Below are positions 8,242 to 17,368 of a stretch of 64,000 bases of DNA, piece by piece. How positions within the stretch are numbered: position 1 is the first letter of the stretch; every line of letters starts with the position of its first letter. Both the position numbers and the translations under genes were made by a program. The notes below the pieces were generated by a model that had not been told where the DNA came from, did no database searches, and saw only the letters and a program-made list of their open reading frames with translations. The stretch is from Azospirillum brasilense. GTDB lineage: Bacteria > Pseudomonadota > Alphaproteobacteria > Azospirillales > Azospirillaceae. The stretch spans positions 124,001 through 188,000 of the forward strand of contig NZ_CP032348.1 in the NCBI RefSeq assembly GCF_005222205.1, in the 5' to 3' direction.

Positions 8242-9270
8242 ATGGGCATGCCGATCAAGATCCGAGACAATTTCAAGAGCCTGAGCGGGTCGGAGAGGAC
8301 CGCGGTGATCTTCCTGGCGCTGGGCGAGGAACGCGGCTCCCGCCTGATGGAGAAGCTGGACGACGACGAGATCCGCATGGTCAGCCGCGCCATGGCCAGC
8401 CTGGGCAACGTCACTTCCAACCTCGTCGAGGCGCTGCTGCGCAGCTTCACGGAGCGCTTCGCCAACACCGGCTCCGTCGTCGGCTCCTACGACAGCACGG
8501 AGCGCATGCTCTCCCGCTTCCTGCCCGACGACCGCGTGTCGGAGATCATGGGCGAGATCCGCGGCCCGGCGGGCCGCACCATGTGGGAGAAGATGTCCAA
8601 CGTGAACGAGGGCGTGCTCGCCACCTATCTGGCGGGCGAGTACCCACAGACGGCGGCGGTCATCCTGTCGCGCATGCGCAGCGACCACGCCGCGAAGGTG
8701 CTGCCGCTGCTGGCCCCGGCGCTGCGGCTGGAGGTGATCGAGCGGATGATCCAGATCGAATCCGTGCAGCGCGAGGTGCTGCTGGACATCGAATCCATCC
8801 TGCACAACGAGTTCATGGCCAATTACGCCCGCACCCACGGCGCCGACACGCACGAGCGGATGGCCGACATCTTCAACCGCATCGACCGCGACACCATGGC
8901 GGAGATCTTCACCGACCTGGACGCGGTGATGCCGGATTCGACCCACCGCATCCGCCAGCTCATGTTCACCTTCGAGGACTTGCTGCGGCTCGACCGGGTG
9001 TCGCTGCAGGCGGTGATCCGGCGTTGCGACACCGGCCAGCTCGCCATCGCGCTCAAGGGGGCGGAGGCGCTGCAGCGCGACCATTTCCTGTCCGTCCTGT
9101 CCGAGCGCGCCCGCATGATCCTGCAGGACGAGATCGAGAACATGGGGCCGGTGCGCATGCGCGACGTCAACGAGGCGCAGGCGGAGATCGTGCAGGTCGC
9201 CAAGGCGATGGCCGACGACGGGGCGATCGTCCTTCCGCAATCGGACGAATCGGACGCCGTCGTCTACTGA
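8242..9270 (+). CDS. fliG: Flagellar motor switch protein FliG
   Basis: 342 residues, the usual length. The N-terminal FliF-binding part contains SGSERTAVIFLALGEERGSR. The middle domain has EYPQT at 133-137, the alphaproteobacterial form of the EHPQ motif that contacts FliM. The C-terminal domain carries the charged torque helix (ALKGAEALQRDHFLSVLSER followed by ARMILQDEIENMGPVRMRDV), where Lys, Glu, Arg and Asp residues interact with the stator. FliG couples the stator to the rotor. The gene lies 9 bases downstream of the small fliP-linked gene and 11 bases upstream of the next one, so it belongs to the same operon. Confidence 0.95.
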   Translation: MGMPIKIRDNFKSLSGSERTAVIFLALGEERGSRLMEKLDDDEIRMVSRAMASLGNVTSNLVEALLRSFTERFANTGSVVGSYDSTERMLSRFLPDDRVSEIMGEIRGPAGRTMWEKMSNVNEGVLATYLAGEYPQTAAVILSRMRSDHAAKVLPLLAPALRLEVIERMIQIESVQREVLLDIESILHNEFMANYARTHGADTHERMADIFNRIDRDTMAEIFTDLDAVMPDSTHRIRQLMFTFEDLLRLDRVSLQAVIRRCDTGQLAIALKGAEALQRDHFLSVLSERARMILQDEIENMGPVRMRDVNEAQAEIVQVAKAMADDGAIVLPQSDESDAVVY

Positions 9271-9281
9271 GTCGTCCACTG

Positions 9282-9923
9282 ATGGGTGTGTTCATGCCGG
9301 ATGCGGTCGCCGAGGTCGGCCATCTGCTGGCGGTGGTGGAGGCGCTGGACCCGCGGGCGGCGCAGGAGCTGCGCGGCGGGTTGCCGCGCTGCGATTCCAC
9401 CTTCGGCCTGGGGCTGGCCTTCTTCCTGGCGGCGACCGCCAACGGCGCGCGGGCGTGGCTGGGGCCGAAGCGCTGCCGGCTGCTGGAGCAGCTCGACGGC
9501 GGCGCGCTGCTGGACGATCTCGACCTGGCGCTGGCGCCGCGCCACCGCCGCACCGCCGACGGGCGGGAGTGGCGGGTGATGAGCATCCCGGTGATGGACG
9601 GCACGGCGGCTGGCGGCTGCCGCGGTCTGCTCTGCGCCATTTCCGACGGGGCGGACCTCCAGACGGGAAGCGCGCTGGTCCTGCAGATGAGGCTGCCGGC
9701 GCTGGGGGCGGTGCAGCTCGTCGCGGCGGGGGAGGGGCGGCGGTTCGACGTGACGCTGCAGACCGGCGGCGGCCTGTCCGCCGCGGCGCTGGCCGACATG
9801 CAGGACGGTTTCGCCGGGGCGATGGGCGACGCGGGCCTGGGCGGTGACCTGACGGTGGGGCCGCTCGCCGGGGCCTGGCTGGATCTGGAAGAGGAAGCTC
9901 TCAGCGCGGACTGGTTGGGGTAG
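9282..9923 (+). CDS. Unknown protein at the end of the fliF-fliG operon
   Basis: 213 residues from ATG 9282 (MGVFMPDAVAEVGH); an ATG at 9294 is also possible. I do not recognise a family. The protein is Ala/Leu/Gly-rich with several short alpha/beta-like segments (AVQLVAAGEGRRFDVTLQ, LGLAFFLAATANG), no signal peptide and no clear membrane helix. It follows fliG by 11 bases and is the last gene before a strong inverted repeat, so it is cotranscribed with the switch genes. Small poorly conserved flagellar assembly factors often sit in this place, so a motility role is a fair guess but nothing in the sequence proves it. Confidence 0.6.
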   Translation: MGVFMPDAVAEVGHLLAVVEALDPRAAQELRGGLPRCDSTFGLGLAFFLAATANGARAWLGPKRCRLLEQLDGGALLDDLDLALAPRHRRTADGREWRVMSIPVMDGTAAGGCRGLLCAISDGADLQTGSALVLQMRLPALGAVQLVAAGEGRRFDVTLQTGGGLSAAALADMQDGFAGAMGDAGLGGDLTVGPLAGAWLDLEEEALSADWLG

Positions 9924-9963
9924 GGGCGCGCCGGGCCCCCACCCTTCCCATGCTGCGCATGGG

Positions 9964-10034
9964 CCCCAACCCTCCCCCGCTTCGCAGGAGAGGGACTTTA
10001 ATCCCCTCCCCTGCGAAGCGGGGGAGGGTTGGGG
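9964..10034. terminator. Large GC-rich inverted repeat between convergent genes
   Basis: Left arm 9964-9995 and right arm 10003-10034 are nearly perfect reverse complements (CCCCAACCCTCCCCCGCTTC and the rest) around a short ACTTTAAT loop. It lies between the fliG-operon end at 9923 and the convergent regulator ending at 10059, so it probably terminates both. A second element of the same sequence type is at 24603-24708, so this is also a copy of a dispersed intergenic repeat rather than an ordinary terminator. Confidence 0.7.
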
Positions 10035-10058
10035 AGGGGGCTCAACGCGACAGCATCC

Positions 10059-10838
10059 TCACCCCGCCAGCCGCGCTTCGCCAACCCCCCGCCCGAATCC
10101 CACATACCCCGGCAGCACCCGGCGCGCCGGCAGGGCCGGGGCAGGGTCCTCATGCTCGGGTGGGGCCTCGAACTTGTAGCCGCGCCCATAGACGGTCTCG
10201 ATGTAGCGGGCGCCGCCGGTGGCCTCGGCGATCTTCTTGCGGAGCTTGCAGATGTAGACGTCGATGACCTTGTCGAGCGGGTCGGCGCCGGACAGGCCGT
10301 AGACCTCGTCGTAGATGTGCTCCTTGGAGACGACGCGGCGGTGATGGGCGGCCAGCACGCCGAGGATGGCGTGCTCGCGCTGGCTCAGCCGCAGCCGCTC
10401 GCCGCCGACCTCCGGGTCGCGCCCGTCGAGGAAGACCGTGAGCTGCCCCACCCGCACCGCGTTGCTCAGCAGGCCGCGCGAGCGCCGCCGCGCCACCTCG
10501 ATGCGCGCCCGCACCTCGGCGCTGACCACCGGCTTGACCAGCACGTCGTCGGCCCCGGCGTGCAGCAGCTCCACCGTCGTCGCCACGCAGCGCCGGTCGA
10601 GCAGGCAGAGGATCGCCGCCCCGACCTGATGGGCCCGTAAGGCCGCCACGCAGCGCGCCGGATCGTCGACGCTGCCCAGGACGATGGCGTCGTAGCCCAG
10701 CCCGTCCGCACCTTGCTGTTGCAGAAGCTCCTCCAACCCGGCCCAGTCCTGGCGGTCGTAGCGGATCTTCCCCATGCCGAGCTGACGGCCGAGCGCGTCG
10801 GCGATCAGGGGGTTCGGTTCAACCAGGACAGCACGCAT
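10059..10838 (-). CDS. Atypical OmpR-type response regulator, FtcR/Rem-like
   Basis: 259 residues from ATG 10838, preceded by GGAGA. Residues 1-120 have the fold of a receiver but not its chemistry: the acidic pair is replaced (MRAVLVEPNP), and the aspartate position in YDAIVLGSVDDP is Gly. The late Lys (VKP, 101-103) remains. Residues 130-225 are a winged-helix Trans_reg_C domain with LTVFLDGRDPEVGGERLRLS and SKEHIYDEVYGLSGADPLDK. The DGRDPE-x-x-GE block resembles the flagellar master regulators FtcR (Brucella) and Rem (Sinorhizobium), which also lack a phosphorylatable receiver. No histidine kinase is adjacent. Its place at the end of the flagellar cluster supports a flagellar role; CtrA-paralogue is the alternative. 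Confidence 0.65.
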   Translation of the reverse strand: MRAVLVEPNPLIADALGRQLGMGKIRYDRQDWAGLEELLQQQGADGLGYDAIVLGSVDDPARCVAALRAHQVGAAILCLLDRRCVATTVELLHAGADDVLVKPVVSAEVRARIEVARRRSRGLLSNAVRVGQLTVFLDGRDPEVGGERLRLSQREHAILGVLAAHHRRVVSKEHIYDEVYGLSGADPLDKVIDVYICKLRKKIAEATGGARYIETVYGRGYKFEAPPEHEDPAPALPARRVLPGYVGFGRGVGEARLAG

Positions 10839-11190
10839 GGGGTTCTCCGCAGCATCGGATCGGCCAGGGCGATTGATTTGCTTTTTAGAAAAAGTCTTTT
10901 TCGCGCCTGCAAACATCATTCAAAAAACCAATCGAAATCCGTACTGTCAATCGTTGGTGTTAATACCTTGGCGGGAGCTGGGAGTCGGTGTTAAAGCGGT
11001 TTTAAAACCCGTTAACAGACTTCATTTTGCAAAATTTGCTGACGAAATCCGTGAAAATACGAGGCGAATTCTCGGCAGTGCTTCTGTCGGAGCGCCTCCC
11101 GGCCCCGGCCTATGGAAAAAAGGTTCCTGTGCGCAGGGCGCGGGACGCGCTACTGTGGCGCTGCAGGCCCGACTGTCAGGATAAGCCGCG
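10839..11190. other. AT-rich divergent intergenic region with CtrA-type box
   Basis: The 352 bases between the divergent regulator (10838) and the coiled-coil gene (11191) hold no gene that I can support. Positions 10865-11060 are markedly AT-rich for this genome. The region contains one perfect TTAA-N7-TTAA box at 10991-11005 and several T/A tracts (GATTTGCTTTTTAGAAAAAG near 10873) and probably carries both promoters. Confidence 0.55.
10991..11005. promoter_or_regulatory. CtrA-type binding box TTAA-N7-TTAA
   Basis: TTAA at 10991-10994 and TTAA at 11002-11005 are separated by exactly seven bases (AGCGGTT). This is the full consensus of the alphaproteobacterial cell-cycle and motility regulator CtrA. 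It lies 153 bases upstream of the FtcR-like gene and 186 bases upstream of the coiled-coil gene. That CtrA binds here is inferred from sequence only. Confidence 0.5.
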
Positions 11191-12009
11191 ATGACCGAGA
11201 TGATGCCGCTCTCCAACGCCGAGGATGCGCCGCCTCCGCCCGCGGCACCGGCCAAGCGGGCCACCCGTCCGCGCGCGGCGAAGGCGCCGTCGGAGGAAAC
11301 CACGCAACTCCTGCGCGTCTACGGGGATCAGGTCGCCACGCTCGGTGAACAGATCGCCAAGGCGGAGGCGGCGGCGGACAGCGAACGGGCGGAGCGGCTG
11401 CGGGTCATCGCCGAGCACGCCTCCGAACGCGAGCGCTGGCGCGAGGCCATCGGGCAGGTCGAGCGGGCGCGCTTCGGGGAGGTCGGGACCCTCCAGGGCG
11501 ACCGCGAGGCGGAGCGCGACCGTATCAACCAGCTCGTCGAGACTCTGATCGCCGAGACCTCGGCGCGCGAGCAGGGCATGGCCCGCGCGCTTCAGGACGC
11601 GGAGGACCGGCTGTCCGCAGTGAACGCGGAGATCGCCGCCCTGCGCCTGTCCCACGCGGTCGCGCTGGACCGGCTCCAGGCCGACCGCGAGGCGGAACGC
11701 AAGCGCATCGGCGATCTCGTGGAGCGGCTGATCGCCGACACGGAGGCGCGGGAACGCGGCTTCCGCCAGCGCATCGAAGCGGCGGAGCGCCGCAGCGAGG
11801 AGGCGCAGGCGGCGTTGGAGCAGGAGCGCCGGACCGGCGCGGAGCTGGAGAAGCGGCTGGAGCGGCTGACCGGCACGCTGGACGGCCTGCGCCGCGACCG
11901 CGAGGCCGAGGTCGCCGCCTATGAGGCGATGCGCGACCAGTGCCGCATTCTGGTGACCGAACTGGCGCGGCGGCAGCGCCCGTGGTGGCGCCGCCTGTTC
12001 CGGCGCTGA
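11191..12009 (+). CDS. Coiled-coil protein with an internal 40-residue duplication
   Basis: 272 residues. The first 35 are Ala/Pro/Lys-rich. From about 40 to 255 the protein is an almost continuous charged coiled coil. Two copies of one unit are visible: LQGDREAERDRINQLVETLI at about 98-117 and LQADREAERKRIGDLVERLI at about 163-182, each followed by AET/ADT-(S/E)AREQG/RG. The C-terminus is very basic (RRQRPWWRRLFRR), suggesting membrane-surface or nucleic-acid contact. No enzyme motif or signal peptide is seen. Function unknown; a filament-like or scaffold role would fit. Its promoter region is shared with the FtcR-like regulator and has a CtrA-type box, so it may be cell-cycle or motility regulated. 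Confidence 0.65.
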   Translation: MTEMMPLSNAEDAPPPPAAPAKRATRPRAAKAPSEETTQLLRVYGDQVATLGEQIAKAEAAADSERAERLRVIAEHASERERWREAIGQVERARFGEVGTLQGDREAERDRINQLVETLIAETSAREQGMARALQDAEDRLSAVNAEIAALRLSHAVALDRLQADREAERKRIGDLVERLIADTEARERGFRQRIEAAERRSEEAQAALEQERRTGAELEKRLERLTGTLDGLRRDREAEVAAYEAMRDQCRILVTELARRQRPWWRRLFRR

Positions 12010-12012
12010 GCG

Positions 12013-12216
12013 TTACTCGTCCTTTTCCTCGTCGCCGCCGCGGAAGGGCGCGGTCGCCACATGGGCCGTGGCCGACACCACGTCGCCGGCGACGCTGACC
12101 GCGGACCCGGCGACGCTGGCCGCCGTGTCCACCGTGGCGACCACCACGCCGCAACCGGTCAGAAGCAAGGCCGCCGGGATGAGCAGGACGGCGGCGGACA
12201 AGGCAGGACGGGGCAT
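12013..12216 (-). CDS. Small lipoprotein
   Basis: 67 residues from ATG 12216 (MPRPALSAAVLLIPAALL). The lipobox LLTGC ends the signal sequence at Cys 21, followed by GVVVATVDTAASVAGSAVSV, which contains repeated Ala/Val/Ser/Thr turns resembling a short glycine-zipper-like tail, and an acidic end (GGDEEKDE). It is likely exported by Sec, lipidated and held in the inner or outer membrane. NF012211-type 'DUF6726' small lipoproteins look similar, but I cannot confirm this. Three bases separate its stop from the convergent coiled-coil gene stop. Confidence 0.6.
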   Translation of the reverse strand: MPRPALSAAVLLIPAALLLTGCGVVVATVDTAASVAGSAVSVAGDVVSATAHVATAPFRGGDEEKDE

Positions 12217-12330
12217 GGTCTTTGACCTATGAGACGGTGGTGCCGCTCCACTATGCCCGGACGCACGGCGGCGCGCCTGTGACCAAACGGCGGCGCTCAA
12301 GCTGGCGCGCCACCGCCCAGCGGAGTGTGC

Positions 12331-13014
12331 TTACGGCAGCTTCTTGAAGACCATGCGCCGCATCGGCTGGTCGAAGGCGGTCATCCCCTCCGCGTCGATC
12401 CGCCCGTTGGCGGCGAAGCGGCGGCGGACCTCGGCCTCCACCGGCGGAAGGCGCTCGCGCCGCACCGGGTCCACGGCGGTGACGTGGGTCAGGTAATGAT
12501 CGGCGTCGCGGTAGCGTACCACCGTGCCATAGACCGTCTCGTCCACCGCCTGCAGCGGCAGCGGCGGGTGCTTCAGCGTGTCGTAGGCGGCGGCCCGCAC
12601 CTCCGTCTCGTCCTCGATGGGCAGGATGACCTCGAAATAGGCGCCCTCGGCGATCGGCTCGACCACCACCAGCGTGCCGCCGGGCTTCAGAACCCGCGCC
12701 GCCTCGGCCATCGCGTCGGCCATCACCGCCAGCGGCAGGTGGTGGAAGCTGTTGGAGTAGACGATGGCGTCCACCGACGCGTCCTCCAGGGGCAGAGCCT
12801 CCCCCTTGCCGACGCGGTAGTCGGCGCCGGCCACCGGCTCCGCCTTGCGGGCGCGGGCAAGCTGGCCCTCGCTGATCTCGATGCCGATGGCCCGGGCGCC
12901 GAGCCCCGCGAAGTGGCGGGTCAGCGACCCGTCGCCGCAGCCGACATCCACCACGGTCCGGTCCCGCGGGTCCAGAATCTCGGCCAGGGCGTCCTTCAGG
13001 GTCATCGTCGTCAT
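12331..13014 (-). CDS. Class I SAM-dependent methyltransferase
   Basis: 227 residues. Motif I is VVDVGCGDGSLTRHFAGLG (about 20-38), followed by an acidic motif II residue (AIGIEISEGQLA) and motif IV/post-I DAIVYSNSFHHLPL, then the LKPGGTLVVVEPIAE motif of the Methyltransf_11/UbiE type. It should transfer a methyl group from S-adenosylmethionine to a small molecule; the substrate cannot be read from sequence. It lies about 60 bases upstream of nothing obvious on the same strand except the hydrolase that precedes it (13076-14116), so the two may form a transcription unit. Confidence 0.8.
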   Translation of the reverse strand: MTTMTLKDALAEILDPRDRTVVDVGCGDGSLTRHFAGLGARAIGIEISEGQLARARKAEPVAGADYRVGKGEALPLEDASVDAIVYSNSFHHLPLAVMADAMAEAARVLKPGGTLVVVEPIAEGAYFEVILPIEDETEVRAAAYDTLKHPPLPLQAVDETVYGTVVRYRDADHYLTHVTAVDPVRRERLPPVEAEVRRRFAANGRIDAEGMTAFDQPMRRMVFKKLP

Positions 13015-13075
13015 GGTGCGTTTCCGTTTTTCTTGATGGTTGGCAGGTGTTGGGCGGCGTTCCGGCCCCGGTGGG

Positions 13076-14116
13076 TCAGGGCGCTGCGTTCAGCGTCCGC
13101 CGGAAATAGTCGAGGACCTCGTCGTTCAGCCGCGCGTGGAAGGCGGCGCGGTCGAAGCCCGGCGGGTCCTGCACCGTCGCGCCGAAGCGGGCGGCGGCGC
13201 TGGCCGGGACCGGCGTCAGGAAGGCGTAGTGGCCGGCGCCGGGGACGAGGTCGTATTCCGGCGGCCGGGGCAGCAGGCCGCGCACCCGCGCCACCTGGAG
13301 GGCGCCGCTTTCGTCGCCCTTCTCCGCCTCGTAGAGCCGGACCGGGACGGTGACGCGGGACAGCGCGCCGTCCGCGAACAGCGCGCCGACCGGGTCCATC
13401 AGCAGCAGCGAGCGGATACGGGGGTCGCTGGCGGCCTCCAGCCGCTTCGGCGAGGCGGCGATGGTTGTCTTGGCGCCGGCCGGGCAGAGGGTGCGGTCGT
13501 CGGGATGGGCGGCGCAGATCGGGGCGAGGCGGCCCGGATCGGCGACTCCGCCCGCCGCCGCCAGCGCCGCATGGCCGCCGGCCGCGTAGCCGAGCACGCC
13601 GATGCGCTGCCGGTCCACCCGGAAACCCATGGGCGAGGAGTCCAGCACGGCGTCCAGCGCCGCGCGGAGCTGCAGCGGCAATTCCGGCCACAGCGGCACG
13701 GTGCCGATCCGGTCGCCTTTGCCCGCCCCCGGCTCCGTGCCCGGTTCCATGCCGCCGAGATGGGTCACGATGGCGGTCATCATCCCGCGGCGCGCCAGGA
13801 ACAGGGCGACGCTGACCATCGCCAGCCCGTTGCGCGCCGGCCCCTGGGTCATCATCACCAGCGGCACGGAATCCAGCGCCGGACCGCCTTCCGGGGCGAC
13901 GTTCAGGTGATAGGGTCCCCGGCGGATCGGCTGGACGTGATCGCGCGTCGGGTAGAGCAGCAGGATCGGCACCGTCTTGCCTGTGCCCGGATCGGCGTAG
14001 CCGATCTGCGACACCGCCGCCCGGAACTGGGCCGGTGTTTCCGCCCGCGCGGGCAGGACCGGAAGCAGCCCGGTCATCAGAAGAGCCAGAACCCACCGCC
14101 GTGTTCGCCGACCCAT
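13076..14116 (-). CDS. Exported dienelactone-hydrolase-like protein lacking the nucleophile serine
   Basis: 346 residues. Residues 1-25 form a signal peptide (RRWVLALLMTGLLPVLPARA, cut near ARA-ET). The rest is an alpha/beta-hydrolase of the predicted dienelactone hydrolase / PAF-acetylhydrolase type: VGQI-like start QIGYADPGTGKTVPILLLYP, oxyanion region PLVMMTQGPARNGLA and a late His in VPGAGHYAFLTP. In this family the nucleophile elbow reads G-(F/H/Y)-S-x-G-G; here it is GYAAGG (residues 176-181), checked in the DNA at 13583-13600. The Ser is replaced by Ala. Either it is catalytically dead (a binding protein) or another residue serves. Located between a methyltransferase and the divergent marC gene. 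Confidence 0.65.
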   Translation of the reverse strand: MGRRTRRWVLALLMTGLLPVLPARAETPAQFRAAVSQIGYADPGTGKTVPILLLYPTRDHVQPIRRGPYHLNVAPEGGPALDSVPLVMMTQGPARNGLAMVSVALFLARRGMMTAIVTHLGGMEPGTEPGAGKGDRIGTVPLWPELPLQLRAALDAVLDSSPMGFRVDRQRIGVLGYAAGGHAALAAAGGVADPGRLAPICAAHPDDRTLCPAGAKTTIAASPKRLEAASDPRIRSLLLMDPVGALFADGALSRVTVPVRLYEAEKGDESGALQVARVRGLLPRPPEYDLVPGAGHYAFLTPVPASAAARFGATVQDPPGFDRAAFHARLNDEVLDYFRRTLNAAP

Positions 14117-14313
14117 CGCAACCCCTCCGGCATCACGTCACGAAGCTTTCCCCGCTGGGGGGAGTGTGGCCGTCTTGCCGGTCGAACGGCAAGCACGGTG
14201 TTTCCTGCCTGAACAATGGGGTCCGCAAATCATGCCGTCTTGCCAAGGAGCGGGCCGGCCTGTACCACGGCGGTGCGCCCCGCCAACCGCCAAGGCACAG
14301 GTCGGCCCGTTCC

Positions 14314-14979
14314 ATGTTCGACAGCTTCCTCCTCGCCTTCACGGCGCTGTTCTCGATCGTCAACCCCATCGCCATGGCGCTGATCTTCAGCCAGGTGACG
14401 GCGGAGCGCAGCCCGAAGGAGCGGGCGCAGGTCGCAACGCTGGTCGCCGTCTATTCGGCCATCGTCATGCTGGCGGCCCTGTGGGCGGGGTCCTACGTGC
14501 TGAACTTCTTCGGCATCTCGCTGGCGGCGCTGCGGATCGCCGGTGGCTTCGTGGTGGCGGAGCGCGCCTGGGCGCTGCTGAACGCGCCGGAAGCGCACGA
14601 GGCCCGCAAGCAGGAGCAGGCGGCCCCGGCGGAGGAGGCCGGGGACTCCGATGTCGGGGAGTCGGCCTTCTTCCCGCTGACCATCCCCTTCACCACCGGC
14701 CCCGGCACCATTTCCGTCGCCATCGCGCTGGGCGCCACCCGCCCCCGGGGCAGCGAGGGGCTCACCGAATTTTTCATCGGCGTGTCGGCGGCGGCGCTGG
14801 CCATCGCGCTGCTGATCTGGCTGTCCTACCGTTCCGCCGACCGGCTGGTGGAATTGCTCGGCCACAACCGCGCCCGCGTGCTGACGCGGCTGTTCGCCTT
14901 CCTGCTGTTCTGCGTCGGCGTCCAGATCCTGCTGACCGGCCTGCTGGACGCCTTCCCCGTGCTGGCCTCGGGGCGTTAA
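14314..14979 (+). CDS. MarC/UPF0056 family membrane protein
   Basis: 221 residues from ATG 14314. Six membrane segments are visible: about 2-22 (FDSFLLAFTALFSIVNPIAM), 40-60 (ATLVAVYSAIVMLAALWAGS), 68-85, 118-140 (LTIPFTTGPGTISVAIALGA), 155-175 and 195-215. NPIAMALIF near the start and PFTTGPGTI in the middle are the twin signature repeats of MarC proteins. Despite the historical name there is no good evidence that the family causes drug resistance; substrate is unknown. The acidic linker EARKQEQAAPAEEAGDSD (about 95-112) is an ordinary variable loop. It ends 8 bases before the convergent leucine dehydrogenase. Confidence 0.85.
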   Translation: MFDSFLLAFTALFSIVNPIAMALIFSQVTAERSPKERAQVATLVAVYSAIVMLAALWAGSYVLNFFGISLAALRIAGGFVVAERAWALLNAPEAHEARKQEQAAPAEEAGDSDVGESAFFPLTIPFTTGPGTISVAIALGATRPRGSEGLTEFFIGVSAAALAIALLIWLSYRSADRLVELLGHNRARVLTRLFAFLLFCVGVQILLTGLLDAFPVLASGR

Positions 14980-14986
14980 GTCCGAT

Positions 14987-16045
<1,059 letters not shown>

Positions 16046-16432
16046 GGTTTCCTCCTGATCTTTTTCTTTTTGAAAAAGCGGAAATCACCATGATGCAAAG
16101 CTCGGGCGTTGCGCGCGGCAGGGTTCCGCGCGCCGTGCAATGGTACGGCGTGTCCGCTTTTCCTTTCCCTGTGCTTCACCCGTTCTTGATCGGGCAAGGA
16201 AGCGACGGGACGTTCTCTTGAAGGAAACTAGAGGCGCATGAAATTGCTGGCAAGGCGGACGGTTGACCGGCCTGCAAAAAGCAAGGAGATGAGCGTCGGG
16301 GCAGTCCGGAATCGGGAAAGTGTCGCGGACGGGGCCGCGACCGATAATTTCCGGTCCGCTCGGGAAACGGGGAAAGAGGCCGGGGACCGGCCGGGCGGTG
16401 GGAGGAGGCCGCCCGGCGGGTCCCCGCGGGGA
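16046..16432. other. Gene-free spacer upstream of leucine dehydrogenase
   Basis: I see no supportable gene here. It contains T- and A-rich stretches next to the dehydrogenase start (CTTTTTCTTTTTGAAAAAG near 16060), likely the promoter area, and an 8-bp hairpin CCGGGCGG/CCGCCCGG at 16391-16416 just after the DUF2076 gene, which may help end that transcript. Confidence 0.5.
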
Positions 16433-17041
16433 TCAGAATTCCTCTTCGTCCCCGCCGAAGCCGCCCCAGGAATCCTCTTGGCTGGGGAGTTCCTCGGCGA
16501 CCTGATCGACGGCGCCCTGAGCCTCCTGGGCGATGGCCTCGCCGCCGCCGGAGAAGGCGCTGGACAGCGCGCTGCCGATCAGCATGCCGCCGGCCACGCC
16601 CATGGCGGTCTGCATGGCGCCGGCCATGAAGCCGCCGCCGGCGCGCTGCGGCTGCTGGGCATAGGCCGCCACGCGCGGGTCGCCGTAGGCCGGGGCGGCG
16701 CCGGGCGCCTGACCCCAGGGCGAGCCGCCGGGGCGCTGCTGCGGGGCCGGGGCGGGCTTGGCGCCGCCGCCGAACAGGCCGCCGAAGATGCCGCCGCCGG
16801 CCGCCGCGGCCGGGCGCTCCTGAAGCTGGCGCTCCAGCTCCTGGTTCTGGTTCTGCGAGGCGGCCAGCGCCTGCTCCAGCATGACGATGGCCTGCGCCAT
16901 CAGGTAGGGCGCGCCCGGCTGGCGGGCGATGGTGTCGCGGATGTGGGCTTCGGCCTGCGGGTCGCGCGGGCCGGACTGGGCCTCGGCCTGACGCAGCTTG
17001 GCGAAGAGGTCGTCAATGATCTGGCGTTCGGTCTGGTCCAT
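16433..17041 (-). CDS. DUF2076 domain protein
   Basis: 202 residues from ATG 17041 (MDQTERQIIDDLFAKLRQAE). The N-terminal helical part (1-70) with PRDPQAEAHIRDTIARQPGA and PYLMAQAIVMLEQALAASQN is the DUF2076 core. A Gly/Pro/Ala/Gln-rich linker (GGGIFGGLFGGGAKPAPAPQ) follows, then a glycine-rich hydrophobic segment (about 140-165, MQTAMGVAGGMLIGSALSSA) and an acidic tail ending GGDEEEF. The family is widespread in proteobacteria; it has been described only as a periplasmic or stress-linked protein without defined function. Its transcription unit appears to be single. Confidence 0.75.
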   Translation of the reverse strand: MDQTERQIIDDLFAKLRQAEAQSGPRDPQAEAHIRDTIARQPGAPYLMAQAIVMLEQALAASQNQNQELERQLQERPAAAAGGGIFGGLFGGGAKPAPAPQQRPGGSPWGQAPGAAPAYGDPRVAAYAQQPQRAGGGFMAGAMQTAMGVAGGMLIGSALSSAFSGGGEAIAQEAQGAVDQVAEELPSQEDSWGGFGGDEEEF

Positions 17042-17368
17042 GGCGGTGCTCGTGCTCTCGGTGGTTTGAGGGATGGTCCGGGCGTGCCCCGGCGCGTCGT
17101 CCATTGGGTGGGCGGCGGCGTTCGGAGAGAGCCGGACAGGTGTGGAGAGTGTGGGAGAGGTCTGGGGATCGCGGGTCCATGGGAGCATTCAGTCCCTCCA
17201 AGTGCGGTCACGCCCGTCGGCGCAAGAGCAGGTGAAGAGATCCGACATCGCGACCACGTCTAAGTCGCCAGAGGGGCCCGGATCACAGGTCCCGGAGACG
17301 TGGGGAGGGTCGGGAACCCTGTCAAGAGAGGGGGGCGCCGGAAAAACAGCGGAAAAAACAGCGCTGCG
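17042..17368. other. Spacer between DUF2076 and permease genes
   Basis: No gene is supportable in these 327 bases. At its right end, read on the minus strand, a short GCAGCGCTG hairpin is followed by TTTTTT and a second T5 run (17340-17366), which fits an intrinsic terminator for the permease gene upstream. The rest should contain the DUF2076 promoter. Confidence 0.5.
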
